Assembly (NCBI GenBank): GCA_019359095.1
Contig: JAHHHZ010000027.1
Location: 1-64,000 of the forward strand
Length of the DNA: 64,000 nt
Source: Pleurocapsa minor HA4230-MV1
Lineage (GTDB): Bacteria; Cyanobacteriota; Cyanobacteriia; Cyanobacteriales; Xenococcaceae
Direction of reading: 5' to 3'
The notes under the pieces were generated by a model that was not told the origin of the DNA, did no database searches, and worked only from the letters and a program-made list of their open reading frames with translations. Positions within the stretch are counted from its first letter, which is position 1; each line of letters opens with the position of its first letter. The translations under genes and the position numbers were made by a program. This document shows, piece by piece, positions 18,077 to 26,716 of the stretch.

Positions 18077-19300
18077 TCAGGTCTTTTTATCTAAGCGTGC
18101 TGCTGATTCAAGTGCTGCTTTGTTTCTGGCTCTTTGAGCATATTGCTTGAGGTGTTCAATATCTATTCCGCTGAGAATGCTTAAATCTTCTAATGCTATA
18201 CCTCGCATTAACATCTCCACACACCAAGTCTGCCGTGCTTGCTTTATTCCAGGAGGCTCTCCTTGAGGAGTAAGCAGATCGCTAGTTAGATTCCGCCAAA
18301 TTGCCTGTAGCTCTGCTGCATTCATAGCTTCACCTACATCATTGATAAAAATTGCCGCCTGTTCATCCTTACGGCTTTTTAACCATTGAATTAAGGGATT
18401 AATAGTACTTGAGCCGTAGCGAAAACCCATAACCCATTGATTAAGGGGAACTTGTCGTTCATGGCCATAATTTACCTGAAGAAGATGCTGCTGTGGTTCT
18501 ACGATAGAATGCGATCGCTCTAAATGCAAAACTTCAACTAAAGATAAACCCGAGCCAAACAGGACATAGATCAGAGCGTATTCTTGCTTGCCTGTTCTCT
18601 TGGCTTTTTTAAATAGCGATCGCACTAAACTAGCAGGTAAATCAGCGATTTCTGCTGGCTCAACTTTGACAATACTAGTTTCCGTTACTCTAGAGGTGTC
18701 TGAAGTAAAAGAACCCTGTAAAAATAAAGTTACTAAAGTATCGAGAAAGTTGTTGTGATCTGTCCAGTAATTATAGTCTTCTGTACTTGATTCGACGATG
18801 AAATAGCCAATTAGCGAGAAATTAAAGAGATTAACGATTTGTTCTGGGGTTAAATCGCTGGATAAGTTTTCTTTGGCGATCGCTTGTTCTAGATACTGCG
18901 CCACATAACGATTTGCCTCACTCAAGCCTTTACCTAACGCGATCCTATTTTCAACAGGGTAATTACCTGCTTCTCCTATAATAGAACGAACTAAATCGGG
19001 TGCTTTATTTAAAGTTCGTAAGCTTTCTTGCGCGTATTCTTGTAAAAAGTCGGCTACGTTATCTTCAGCATTCGCCTGTTCTACAAGAGCGTGAACTAGT
19101 TTAGCAAAGACCGCTGAATCTTGAATTACGGCTAAAAGCAAGCGGTACTTGTTGCCAAAATTACGAAACAATGTTACCTCATTCACCTGAGCGCGTTCGG
19201 CGACGGCTTTGGTGGTAGTTTCCGTTACTCCTCTTTCGGCAAATAAATCTAGAGCTGCTTCAATTAGACGTGCTTTGGTGGATTTTCGCGGAGTAGACAT
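18077..19300 (-). CDS. TetR-type regulator fused to a degenerate tyrosine-recombinase-like domain
   Basis: 407 residues, about twice a normal TetR. Residues 1-60 are a TetR helix-turn-helix (KARLIEAALDLFAERG, then TTKAVAERAQVNEVTLFRNF). Residues 60-195 are the ligand/dimer region ending in NFLDTLVTLFLQG. Residues 225-395 resemble a phage-integrase catalytic domain: YVLFGSGLSLVEVLHLE (box I, catalytic Arg replaced by Ser253), YGHERQVPLNQWV, then IKQARQTWCVEMLMRGI (Arg356 kept, His to Lys353), and LKQYAQRA (Tyr387). Loss of key residues argues against recombination and for a DNA-binding or dimerising role. It is divergent from desC, which it may repress through the palindromes at 19517 and 19564. 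Confidence 0.8.
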   Translation of the reverse strand: MSTPRKSTKARLIEAALDLFAERGVTETTTKAVAERAQVNEVTLFRNFGNKYRLLLAVIQDSAVFAKLVHALVEQANAEDNVADFLQEYAQESLRTLNKAPDLVRSIIGEAGNYPVENRIALGKGLSEANRYVAQYLEQAIAKENLSSDLTPEQIVNLFNFSLIGYFIVESSTEDYNYWTDHNNFLDTLVTLFLQGSFTSDTSRVTETSIVKVEPAEIADLPASLVRSLFKKAKRTGKQEYALIYVLFGSGLSLVEVLHLERSHSIVEPQQHLLQVNYGHERQVPLNQWVMGFRYGSSTINPLIQWLKSRKDEQAAIFINDVGEAMNAAELQAIWRNLTSDLLTPQGEPPGIKQARQTWCVEMLMRGIALEDLSILSGIDIEHLKQYAQRARNKAALESAARLDKKT

Positions 19301-19516
19301 ATTAAAGATAAGAATTGATATTTAGAAAACTGATGCAAAGCTTTGGTAATTTTGCTGGGTTCCACAGTTAATAAACGACAGTTAAATATGGGAATTTTTG
19401 CTGGGGATTTTTTAATTGTATTAGTACCGAGTTACTCAAACGGTTATATTTCAACTATTTGTCGATATTTTAACTAGATCAATTTTGCTTCTGTTCACAA
19501 GTTTAAACCAAAAGAA

Positions 19517-19533
19517 TGTAAGTACCGCTTGCA
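19517..19533. promoter_or_regulatory. Operator-like palindrome 1 upstream of desC
   Basis: TGTAAG-N5-CTTGCA: TGTAAGTACCGCTTGCA. It shares both half sites exactly with the site at 19564-19580 and overlaps the proposed -35 element. Likely target of the divergent TetR-type regulator; this is inference from position and symmetry. Confidence 0.65.
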
Positions 19534-19557
19534 TTGTCAAAAATAAATTGTTACACT
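19529..19557 (+). promoter_or_regulatory. Candidate sigma-70 promoter of desC
   Basis: TTGCAT (19529-19534), 17-bp spacer, TACACT (19552-19557). Predicted transcription start near 19564, giving a leader of about 175 nt. The -35 overlaps palindrome 1, and palindrome 2 begins at the predicted start site, a classical repression geometry. Confidence 0.5.
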
Positions 19558-19563
19558 GAGATA

Positions 19564-19580
19564 TGTAAGCGACACTTGCA
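19564..19580. promoter_or_regulatory. Operator-like palindrome 2 upstream of desC
   Basis: TGTAAGCGACACTTGCA, same TGTAAG-N5-CTTGCA architecture as 19517-19533, with different spacer bases. The centres are 47 bp apart. Confidence 0.65.
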
Positions 19581-19739
19581 AAAGGTGAGAGAGTCCGCGA
19601 TGCTTAAAGAGCTAAGGGAACACTCTAGTTATTATTTAATACCTTTAGATATTAAGCCTAGTAAGAGTCCTACAGGGTTCGCCTCCAGCGTAACCACTCA
19701 AGCTTTGTAATTTTAAATAATCTTAGGACGAGTTTAGTA

Positions 19740-20582
19740 ATGACACAGCAATTGATTGCTCCCAAGAGCCAGATATCGGCTCAGCCAGAAGAAAAACTAC
19801 AGCTATGCTGGGTAAACATTATTTTCTTTGGTGCTTTTCATGTAATTGCCTTATCCGCACCCTGGTTTTTCTCGTGGTCTGCTTTAGGAGTAGCAATTTT
19901 CTTCCACTGGCTTACTGGTAGTATCGGTATTTGCTTGGCATATCACCGTATTTTGACTCACCGCAGCTTGGAAGTTCCCAAATGGCTAGAACGAATTCTA
20001 GTTACCTTTGGCGCACTAGCATTACAGGGTGGCCCGATTTTCTGGGTAGCAGGACATAACCTACACCATGCTCATACAGAAGATAATGACAAAGATCCCT
20101 ACTCAGCAAAGAAAGGTTTTTTGTGGAGTCATATGGGTTGGTTAATGTACAAGCAAGACAAGTATTTTGACTACGATCAGTATAAAAAGAATGCACCCCG
20201 TGTCGATAGAGATCCCTACTACCGTTGGTTAAACAGCAACTTTATTCCCCTACAAATTGCTTTAGGTCTTGCTCTATATGCTTTAGGTGGTTGGTCTTGG
20301 GTTATTTACGGTGTCTTTGTTAGAGCCGTAACTCTATGGCACTGTACTTGGTGTGTCAATAGCGCAACTCACTTCTGGGGTTATAAAAACTTTGAATGTG
20401 AAGATGGTTCGCTTAATCTTTGGTGGGTTGGTATTATAGCTTACGGCGAAGGCTGGCATAATAATCACCACTTCAATCCCCGCGTAGCTAAAGCTGGTCA
20501 ACGCTGGTGGGAAATCGATGTGACTTGGTGGGTAATTCGAGTATTACAGGTTCTCGGGTTAGCTAAAAAAGTCGTGTCTTAA
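19740..20582 (+). CDS. desC: Acyl-lipid delta-9 fatty acid desaturase
   Basis: Introduces the first double bond into membrane-lipid acyl chains using ferredoxin. The 280-residue membrane protein has the three histidine boxes of the di-iron centre: HRILTH (His69-His74), HNLHH (106-110) and HNNHH (240-244). Sequences around them (THRSLEVPKW, HAHTEDNDKDPYS, GEGWHNNHHFNP) are typical of DesC. It has a long leader, a candidate promoter at 19529-19557 and twin palindromes, so transcriptional control by the divergent TetR-type protein is likely. Confidence 0.95.
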   Translation: MTQQLIAPKSQISAQPEEKLQLCWVNIIFFGAFHVIALSAPWFFSWSALGVAIFFHWLTGSIGICLAYHRILTHRSLEVPKWLERILVTFGALALQGGPIFWVAGHNLHHAHTEDNDKDPYSAKKGFLWSHMGWLMYKQDKYFDYDQYKKNAPRVDRDPYYRWLNSNFIPLQIALGLALYALGGWSWVIYGVFVRAVTLWHCTWCVNSATHFWGYKNFECEDGSLNLWWVGIIAYGEGWHNNHHFNPRVAKAGQRWWEIDVTWWVIRVLQVLGLAKKVVS

Positions 20583-20618
20583 GTAAATTGCTTAAAAATT
20601 AAATAAGATAGAGATATT

Positions 20619-20651
20619 AAGCGATCGCTTTATTGATTAAGGCGATCGTTT
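20619..20651 (+). terminator. Hairpin downstream of desC
   Basis: AAGCGATCGC and a near-complementary GGCGATCGTTT form a stem around TTTATTGATTAA, followed by a short T run (ATCTTTT). HIP1 supplies the arms. Probable transcript end for desC. Confidence 0.4.
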
Positions 20652-20954
20652 ATCTTTTAGGGCTTTTTATTAGTTAGCGATAAAACTTCGATCATCAACA
20701 AATTAAAAGATGAGCTACCCATAAAGTCATTGTTTCCTTACATAGCTTGGAAGTATTGAGTTTTAGTATCAATTGATACTTAACAGCATCCTAGCTAGCA
20801 GTTAAGTTAGAGAAATAACATTTATCTATAGTTTTTTAATAAAGATAGGGATTTAGTTACTAAGCGAAGGCATTAAGATTTAAATCTTCAATTCTTGACT
20901 TAGCCCCGACTGAGGATTGGCAAATTTGTAGCTAGTAAAGGGTCTTAATTATCA
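20652..20954. other. Intergenic spacer, nothing recognised
   Basis: AT-rich spacer of about 300 bp between desC and the phosphotransferase gene. It has no coding frame, hairpin with T tract, or clear repeat beyond TATCAATTGATA (a short palindrome around 20768). Confidence 0.5.
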
Positions 20955-21947
20955 ATGGTAGCGATGGGTGTATTTCCAGCCATCTATTCTACTCTTTCAC
21001 CCCAAGCCTTAATCGAAGGTGTATTGACAGAGTATGAACTAGGAACGATTAATCAGTGTCTATTCTGGCATCGAGGTCTGAGTGACATTTATCTCATCGA
21101 AACAGCGCATAAGTCCTATATTCTCAAGATTTCTCATCACCATTGGCGTTCTCAGTCAGAGATCCAGTTTGAGCTTGAATTTCTCGACTTTCTCAATCAA
21201 CATAATTTGCCCATTGCTAGTCCTTTAAAAACTAAGTCAGATGCGTTGTGTGTCACTATTCATGCAGTAGAGGGCGATCGCTATGCTGCTCTCTTTCCCT
21301 ATGCTCCAGGAGAAATTCCCCAAGGCGATCTCAACCTTGAGCAGAGTATCATCATGGGTGAAACTTTGGGCAGACTTCACCAAACCTCTCTTCAGTTTAG
21401 AAACAGAACTTCGCGTCAATGTCTCAACTTGAAATATCTATTAGACGACTCTGTAGCAACGATTAATCCTTATTTACGGAATCATACTCAGGACAAGTCT
21501 TATTTGCGAGAAACCATTTACCAGATTAAACAGCAGCTAACCTGTCTGGGAAAAACTGCCCCACTATGGAGTGTTTGTTGGGGAGATCCCCATAGTGGTA
21601 ATGTCCACTTCACTACAGATAATCAAATTACCTTATTTGATTTTGATCAATGTGGCTATGGGTGGCGTGTTTTCGATCTGGCAAAATTTTTACAGGTGTC
21701 TCTCAGCGCAGGAATTAATCGTAAGGTAAGAGATGCCTTTTTTAAAGGTTACGAAAATGTTCAGCCATTAACTGAGGCTGAAGTAAATTCGCTGCAAGCT
21801 TTAACTCAAGTGGCTCATATTTGGGCTTGGGCAATTAGCATTAAGGCTTCCGCAGTTCATAATTGGTCTAGGTTAGATGACTTTTATGTTAGGCGACATC
21901 TAAACCAGCTTAAGAGATTAAGTAGTCAAGACTGGCAGTTGTTTTAA
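20955..21947 (+). CDS. Aminoglycoside phosphotransferase-fold (APH) kinase-like protein
   Basis: 330 residues with a protein-kinase-like APH fold. GLSDIYLIETAHKSYILKI supplies the ATP-contact lysine. WGDPHSGNVHF is the catalytic loop (Asp and Asn), and LFDFDQCGYGWRVFDLAKFL holds the metal-binding Asp. It also resembles type II homoserine kinases and HipA-unrelated small-molecule kinases. The substrate is unknown; antibiotic resistance should not be assumed. An alternative start is the ATG at 20964. Confidence 0.8.
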   Translation: MVAMGVFPAIYSTLSPQALIEGVLTEYELGTINQCLFWHRGLSDIYLIETAHKSYILKISHHHWRSQSEIQFELEFLDFLNQHNLPIASPLKTKSDALCVTIHAVEGDRYAALFPYAPGEIPQGDLNLEQSIIMGETLGRLHQTSLQFRNRTSRQCLNLKYLLDDSVATINPYLRNHTQDKSYLRETIYQIKQQLTCLGKTAPLWSVCWGDPHSGNVHFTTDNQITLFDFDQCGYGWRVFDLAKFLQVSLSAGINRKVRDAFFKGYENVQPLTEAEVNSLQALTQVAHIWAWAISIKASAVHNWSRLDDFYVRRHLNQLKRLSSQDWQLF

Positions 21948-22129
21948 ATGTTTAATTCAGTGTGAGCAAAAATTTTTGACTATCAATGTTTTTGACACGT
22001 TTTTAGATTTAGCTTAGATTAGCTTAAAATTATGGTTTAAAGTTTAATCATTAAAAAGCCGACGTATCGCTTAATATTGAGCTAGCCTATTAAACTGCTC
22101 TTTAAATAACACCAGCGACTTATAAACGG

Positions 22130-22750
22130 ATGGATTTAGATTTTACTGACGCTTCTTCTTTAGCTATAATTGACCGCCAAATCGGCGAAATTGGAGAAAA
22201 TATTACTCCTGCTCAATACGAAATAATACGTCAGGTTGTCTATTGCACTGCCGATCTGGAATATCAGTCTCTACTGAAATTTTCTCCTGGTGCGTTGGCT
22301 AAGGGTGCAGCAGCACTGACGGCAGTTACGCCAATTATTGTGGATGTACCAGAGATTCAGGTAAGTATTGTTCCCAAGCTGCAAAAGACTTTTATTAATC
22401 CCGTATACTGCTGTGCCACCACTAGTAGTCATGTGGCAAAAGATGGGAGTAAGGCTTCTAAGGGACTAGAGATTTTGGCTACAAAGTATCCCCAAGCTAT
22501 CTTTATTATTGGTCAAGATCAAGCTGCCTTGTTGACCATGATAGATCTGCTCAAAAATAAAGTTATTGAGCCTAGTTTAGCGATCGCAACTCCACCTATG
22601 TTTATCAAGTTGGAAACTAAGCAAAAACTCAAAAACTTTGATTTTCCCTACATATATATTAATGACCAAAAAGGTGGTGCTAACATCGCTGCGACAATTT
22701 TTAACAGCTTGATTAGATTGGCATGGCAAGCAGAGAGAAGGAATTACTGA
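22130..22750 (+). CDS. cobH: Precorrin-8X / cobalt-precorrin-8 methylmutase
   Basis: Corrin-ring enzyme that migrates the C11 methyl group to give hydrogenobyrinic or cobyrinic acid. The 206-residue sequence has PAQYEIIRQVVYCTADLEYQ, FSPGALAKGAAALTA, IIVDVPEIQVSI and the C-terminal GGANIAATIFNSLI. At the position where CobH uses a catalytic His (usually in an H-A/T-T motif), this protein has Tyr (VVYCTAD). The last codon and TGA stop run into a TACTGAT array. No cobalamin riboswitch was seen upstream. Confidence 0.85.
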   Translation: MDLDFTDASSLAIIDRQIGEIGENITPAQYEIIRQVVYCTADLEYQSLLKFSPGALAKGAAALTAVTPIIVDVPEIQVSIVPKLQKTFINPVYCCATTSSHVAKDGSKASKGLEILATKYPQAIFIIGQDQAALLTMIDLLKNKVIEPSLAIATPPMFIKLETKQKLKNFDFPYIYINDQKGGANIAATIFNSLIRLAWQAERRNY

Positions 22751-22780
22751 TTGATTACTGATTACTGATTACTGATTATT
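22748..22780. repeat. STRR array, TTACTGA x4-5
   Basis: Heptamer array beginning within the cobH stop codon region (TTACTGA TTGATTACTGATTACTGATT). Confidence 0.85.
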
Positions 22781-22808
22781 TGCCCTAAAGGATTCACTAA
22801 AGGACTGA

Positions 22809-23507
22809 TTAGCGATCGCGTCTTTTAATTCTCGGATTAGTTTGGCGACGTACTCTGGGGGGAGTTTTTCCGCCTAATTGACGGCTAACTTCGAGAAACA
22901 CATCTCGTTGGATATAAGGATACTGTCCAATCCAAAGATCTTTTTGTGGAAGATAGGCATCGGAAATTTTGTTAATTTGACTGAGATCTAGTTTGTTTGA
23001 CAACACCAGTAATTCAGCCGTCTGTCCTGGTTTTATTCCTTTATGAATACGCTGTAGGGGAGCTTGAACCTCAACCTCAAAACCTGTTTCATCCCCTAAT
23101 GCCAAGTTGATCCAGCGTTCGCGATTCTCGACAATTACTAATTCCCCCCGTTGATTAACCGTTTCTTCCTCGCCAATCAATTCTTCTGTTAGATAGACAT
23201 CTAAAACTTTGCCACGCCAAAAGCCAGAATACTTAAAACGACGACTGGCAGAATTGCGTAGGCTTGCTTGGTATACGGGACACCATAACCAGTAAAGAGC
23301 GACAATTCCGCCTAACAGTAGAATTAGAGCCTCTCCCTGATTGCCAACCAGCGCATTTAAAATTAAAACTACGACTACACCAATAAAAGAAATTAAAAGT
23401 CGATTTAATACATCAGACCACTTGCCCCAATAATAAGCATATTGTTGACCAGTAGCAATGAGGGGAATTAACTGTTCTGTTTTTTCCCTGGTTAAAGGCT
23501 TAAGCAT
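22809..23507 (-). CDS. Conserved cyanobacterial membrane protein
   Basis: 232 residues. After a polar N-terminus, two adjacent hydrophobic helices (LISFIGVVVVLILNALV and ALILLLGGIVALYWLW) are followed by about 130 soluble residues including GEEETVNQRGELVIVENRERWINLALGD. It ends in a strongly basic tail (RVRRQTNPRIKRRDR). Related proteins are often named phosphate ABC transporter permease, but nothing here looks like a permease with six helices, so I do not adopt that name. It is on the same strand as, and downstream of, the cysteine desulfurase gene. Confidence 0.6.
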   Translation of the reverse strand: MLKPLTREKTEQLIPLIATGQQYAYYWGKWSDVLNRLLISFIGVVVVLILNALVGNQGEALILLLGGIVALYWLWCPVYQASLRNSASRRFKYSGFWRGKVLDVYLTEELIGEEETVNQRGELVIVENRERWINLALGDETGFEVEVQAPLQRIHKGIKPGQTAELLVLSNKLDLSQINKISDAYLPQKDLWIGQYPYIQRDVFLEVSRQLGGKTPPRVRRQTNPRIKRRDR

Positions 23508-23541
23508 TTGTAATTACAGTGAACAGTGAGCAATGAGCAGT

Positions 23542-23590
23542 TACATGGAGACTTGATTAGTAATCAGTAATCAGTAATCAGTAATCAGTT
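23542..23590. repeat. Dispersed 25-bp repeat copy 2 plus TCAGTAA array
   Basis: TACATGGAGACTTGATTAGT + AATCA (23542-23566) is a near-identical copy of 13999-14023. It runs directly into TCAGTAA units up to the stop codon of the cysteine desulfurase gene. Degenerate GAGCAATGAGCAG units precede it at 23518-23540. Confidence 0.8.
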
Positions 23591-24764
23591 AGCTACAGCA
23601 TACTAAAGGAGGCATTAAACGGCAGATAACCTGTTTTAACACCATTGCCGTCCAATCTATATCCGCCTCTGTAGTATCTCTACCCAAAGTTAAACGAATT
23701 CCTCGCTTTGCTGCTTCTGGGTTATAACCCATCGCCGAGAGAATGGGACTGGGATTTAATTTACCGCTATGACAGGCAGAACCTGCACTGATGCCAATAC
23801 CTGCTAGATTTAGTTGTCTGACGATAGTTTTGCCCGTAATATCTTTAGCTCTATCAGCAAAGCGATCGCTTAAAATAAAACTCGCATGATGGGGAAGACG
23901 ATAGATCCGATCTCCTGTAGTTTCTAAACAAGGATAGTCTGCCATGAGATCGAATAGGCGATCGCGCAGGCTAATTAGACGAAAAACTTCGGTTTGCATC
24001 TCGGCTGCTGCCAACTCTGCTGCAACACCTAAAGCAGCGATCGCTGGTAAAGCTTGTGTTCCTGAACGAATGTTGGCTTCTTGTCCCCCACCACCAAGTA
24101 AAGGTATAAGTTGAATTCCCTCACGGATGTATAAAGCGCCTGCTCCTTGAATGCCGTATAGTTTATGAGAAGACAAAGACAATAAATCTATCCCCAACTG
24201 AGCGACATCAACAGGTAAACGCCCTGCTACCTGTACCGCATCGGTATGAAATAAAGCGCCATGTTCTCTGGTAATGGCTGCTAATTTTTCGATTGGTTGC
24301 AGTGTCCCAACTTCACTTTGTCCATAAATGACTGATACTAAAACTGTATTGGGTTGTAATGATGCCTGTAAGTCTAAAGGATTGACCCGACCGTAGCGAT
24401 TGACAGGCAGTTTAGTTACTTGCCATCCCCATTGTTTTAGCAGCTTTACAGGTTCATTAATCGCCGAATGTTCAATGCTAGAAATAACAACATGCTGTGG
24501 TGTGCTGTATTGTCTAGCTACCCCCATAATCGCTAAATTATTAGCTTCTGTCCCTCCAGAGGTAAAAACAATCGATTCAGGATTAAAAGCATTGAGTAGT
24601 CCTGCTACCTGCATTCTGGCTGTTTCTAGAACTGTTGCCGATCGCTGTCCCCAATCGTGAAGACTAGAAGGATTTCCCCACTGCTGTTCAAATACAGCTT
24701 GAGCTGCGGAGATTGCTTCTAGACGAGGTTTCGTCGTGGCACTATTATCTAGATAAATTTGCAT
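23589..24764 (-). CDS. Cysteine desulfurase (NifS/IscS type)
   Basis: PLP enzyme releasing sulfur from cysteine for Fe-S clusters and other sulfur carriers. The 391-residue protein starts MQIYLDNSATTKPRLE. It has TSGGTEANNLAIMG, the PLP-binding Lys201 in SLSSHKLYGIQGAGAL, and the persulfide-carrying Cys331 in GISAGSACHSGKLNPS. The usual NNEVG motif reads GQSEVG (149-153). Whether it is IscS-like or serves thiolation cannot be decided. No other isc or suf gene adjoins it. Confidence 0.92.
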   Translation of the reverse strand: MQIYLDNSATTKPRLEAISAAQAVFEQQWGNPSSLHDWGQRSATVLETARMQVAGLLNAFNPESIVFTSGGTEANNLAIMGVARQYSTPQHVVISSIEHSAINEPVKLLKQWGWQVTKLPVNRYGRVNPLDLQASLQPNTVLVSVIYGQSEVGTLQPIEKLAAITREHGALFHTDAVQVAGRLPVDVAQLGIDLLSLSSHKLYGIQGAGALYIREGIQLIPLLGGGGQEANIRSGTQALPAIAALGVAAELAAAEMQTEVFRLISLRDRLFDLMADYPCLETTGDRIYRLPHHASFILSDRFADRAKDITGKTIVRQLNLAGIGISAGSACHSGKLNPSPILSAMGYNPEAAKRGIRLTLGRDTTEADIDWTAMVLKQVICRLMPPLVCCS

Positions 24765-24997
24765 ACAGTTATTATTTACTCACTTCTCAATCTAGCTTAA
24801 AAAGAGCTATGTCTACTTCTGGTTATATTGTCTCTTGCTGAGGATATTTTAAACTATTCATTGAGATATATTTTTAATTTGCTATTAGTAGCTATTTATA
24901 AGTTGTGTTTTGCTTGCACAATGAAAATTATGGAAATTAACACAAAATATCCTGTTCATGTCGCAAAATATATAAAGCAGTCAATGGAGTTTGGAAA

Positions 24998-26035
24998 ATG
25001 TTGTCATACGCCTTAGCGATCGCCGTAGCCATCAGTAGTCTAGTGCTGTTTTTAACCGCTTTTTTGATGTCTGGGATTCACCGCAAGGATGACTTTCTCT
25101 GGGGTGCGGTAGGATTATTTTATGCTTTAGTGCTGTGGTATTGCGCTCGAAACATTACAGGGGCAGTACTTTTAGGGCAGGCTGCTGCAACAGTGTTACT
25201 AGTTTCTTATAGTTGGCAAACGATCAAATTGAGACAAGCGATCGCTAATCCTCCAGAGGCTAATGAAATCCATAATTTCTCAGTTGTCGGCAGTATTAAT
25301 GGTTTATTGAAGCGTAGAAAACCTCAAGTTCAGCCACCTGCTAAACCTCTCACCAAAACACCTACGCCCAAGGTAACAGAAGAAGATATTGCCATTCCTG
25401 AAACTCCTGTTGAGATTTCTGAACCAGCTACAACTACTACAAAAGCTCAAGATCAAGCTCAAGATATTAATCCTCCTGTTGCTAATGAACAAGTTAATGT
25501 TCCAGATGCTAAACCTTTATTTGAGGTAGTAGACAAAACCACCCCAAGTAGCACGGAAGATCCTAATAATCAAGTATCACAACCAGCAAAAACTGAACTA
25601 TTGCCATTCCCAAACAAGTTACCCGAAGTTGTTAAAACAACCAAAATCGAATCAGTAGAGAACGAAACAGCTACGGATAATCTAGATAGTCAGCCTGTAT
25701 TAGAAGATAGTAAACCTGAATTAGAAACTGACGATGTCTCTAAGGAAGCTGCTAACGAAGTAAAAGATTCAATTCCAGTCCAAGAAGTTGAGCCACAACC
25801 TGAACTAACTTCCCCAGAAACAGCAAAATCTACCAAACCTAAATCAGCTCTTGATTCTCTAGAAACAGTAGAAGTTGCAGAAGTATTGGAAGCAGAATCC
25901 GATCGTCAATCTAATAATAGAGAACCAGATCGATTTAACATTATTGAAGTAACTACTACCGAGATTAATGTTACTACCGAGGTCATCAAAACAGACCAAA
26001 ATCAAGATAGCGACTCTAATTTTAAAGAAGTGTAA
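24998..26035 (+). CDS. ycf66: Ycf66 family protein with long acidic tail
   Basis: 345 residues. The N-terminal 90 residues hold three hydrophobic segments (ALAIAVAISSLVLFLTAFL, DDFLWGAVGLFYALVLWYC, VLLGQAAATVLLVSYSW), the Ycf66 pattern. The rest is low-complexity, Pro/Thr/Glu-rich and acidic, lacking aromatic residues and predicted disordered. The family occurs in cyanobacteria and plastids with unknown function. GGAG lies 14 bases before the ATG. Confidence 0.75.
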   Translation: MLSYALAIAVAISSLVLFLTAFLMSGIHRKDDFLWGAVGLFYALVLWYCARNITGAVLLGQAAATVLLVSYSWQTIKLRQAIANPPEANEIHNFSVVGSINGLLKRRKPQVQPPAKPLTKTPTPKVTEEDIAIPETPVEISEPATTTTKAQDQAQDINPPVANEQVNVPDAKPLFEVVDKTTPSSTEDPNNQVSQPAKTELLPFPNKLPEVVKTTKIESVENETATDNLDSQPVLEDSKPELETDDVSKEAANEVKDSIPVQEVEPQPELTSPETAKSTKPKSALDSLETVEVAEVLEAESDRQSNNREPDRFNIIEVTTTEINVTTEVIKTDQNQDSDSNFKEV

Positions 26036-26080
26036 CCAGTAAAAAAAGCCATTTAAAGAGTATCTGTTCACGATCGTCAC

Positions 26081-26578
26081 CTACAAACGAGTTACATGGG
26101 CAGAACTCCTCGTTACCCAATAGGTAATATCATCTTTAGTAATTCTATTTGATGATTTTTCATCTTCTTGAGCTTGACGAATCTTCTTAAGTTGCGATGG
26201 GAACAAATTTTGTAAGAAAAAATTTACTGTATTAGGCTTAAGTAATCCCTGTTGAATAGCGGCATCGCCAAAACGCAATGAATTTGCGCGTTGTTCTCCC
26301 AGTATTTTTTGGATATCGGATTCGCTGAGTAACCCTGCTTTATTCAAGTAGAAACCAATTGGATGCTCGATTCTAGTATTAACTAATTTGAACCAATCTT
26401 GAACAAAAAAGTCGGCAGTATCTTGCTTAATCCAGCCTCGAAGGGCTAGGATTTCTCCCAGACGCATATCTTCGTAATAAGCTTGATCTCGAAGGGCAAC
26501 TTCTAGCTGAGGAGTAGTAATTAGATCGGCTTCTTGTAGAATTGTGCCAATTGGTTTGAAAGTAATAAATTTAGACAT
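26081..26578 (-). CDS. MshEN-type (PilB N-domain-like) protein
   Basis: 165 residues made of two repeats resembling the N-terminal MshEN/T2SSE_N module of PilB and MshE ATPases: GTILQEADLITTPQLEVAL then RLGEILALRGWI, and LNKAGLLSESDIQKIL then RFGDAAIQQGLL. Such modules can bind cyclic di-GMP in MshE. No ATPase domain follows, so it may act as a stand-alone second-messenger or regulatory domain. This is inference. Confidence 0.55.
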   Translation of the reverse strand: MSKFITFKPIGTILQEADLITTPQLEVALRDQAYYEDMRLGEILALRGWIKQDTADFFVQDWFKLVNTRIEHPIGFYLNKAGLLSESDIQKILGEQRANSLRFGDAAIQQGLLKPNTVNFFLQNLFPSQLKKIRQAQEDEKSSNRITKDDITYWVTRSSAHVTRL

Positions 26579-26716
26579 CAGAGTTATTAAAAGTAGCAGT
26601 AAATTTAAAAGTTTTTTTAGCTCTAATTCTTAGTTTTAAATTAACTAATGATTAATTTAATTAAAAAAAGGTCAAATTAATCAACCAGAACTAGCTATTG
26701 AAACTTAATTACTTGG

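Noticed and set aside
21948-22129. Cobalamin riboswitch upstream of cobH
   Set aside because: No conserved B12-box-like sequence or long structured leader could be seen; the spacer is only 182 bp.
24828-25016. 62-codon frame before the Ycf66 gene
   Set aside because: Lacks a ribosome site and homology, and overlaps the Ycf66 start.
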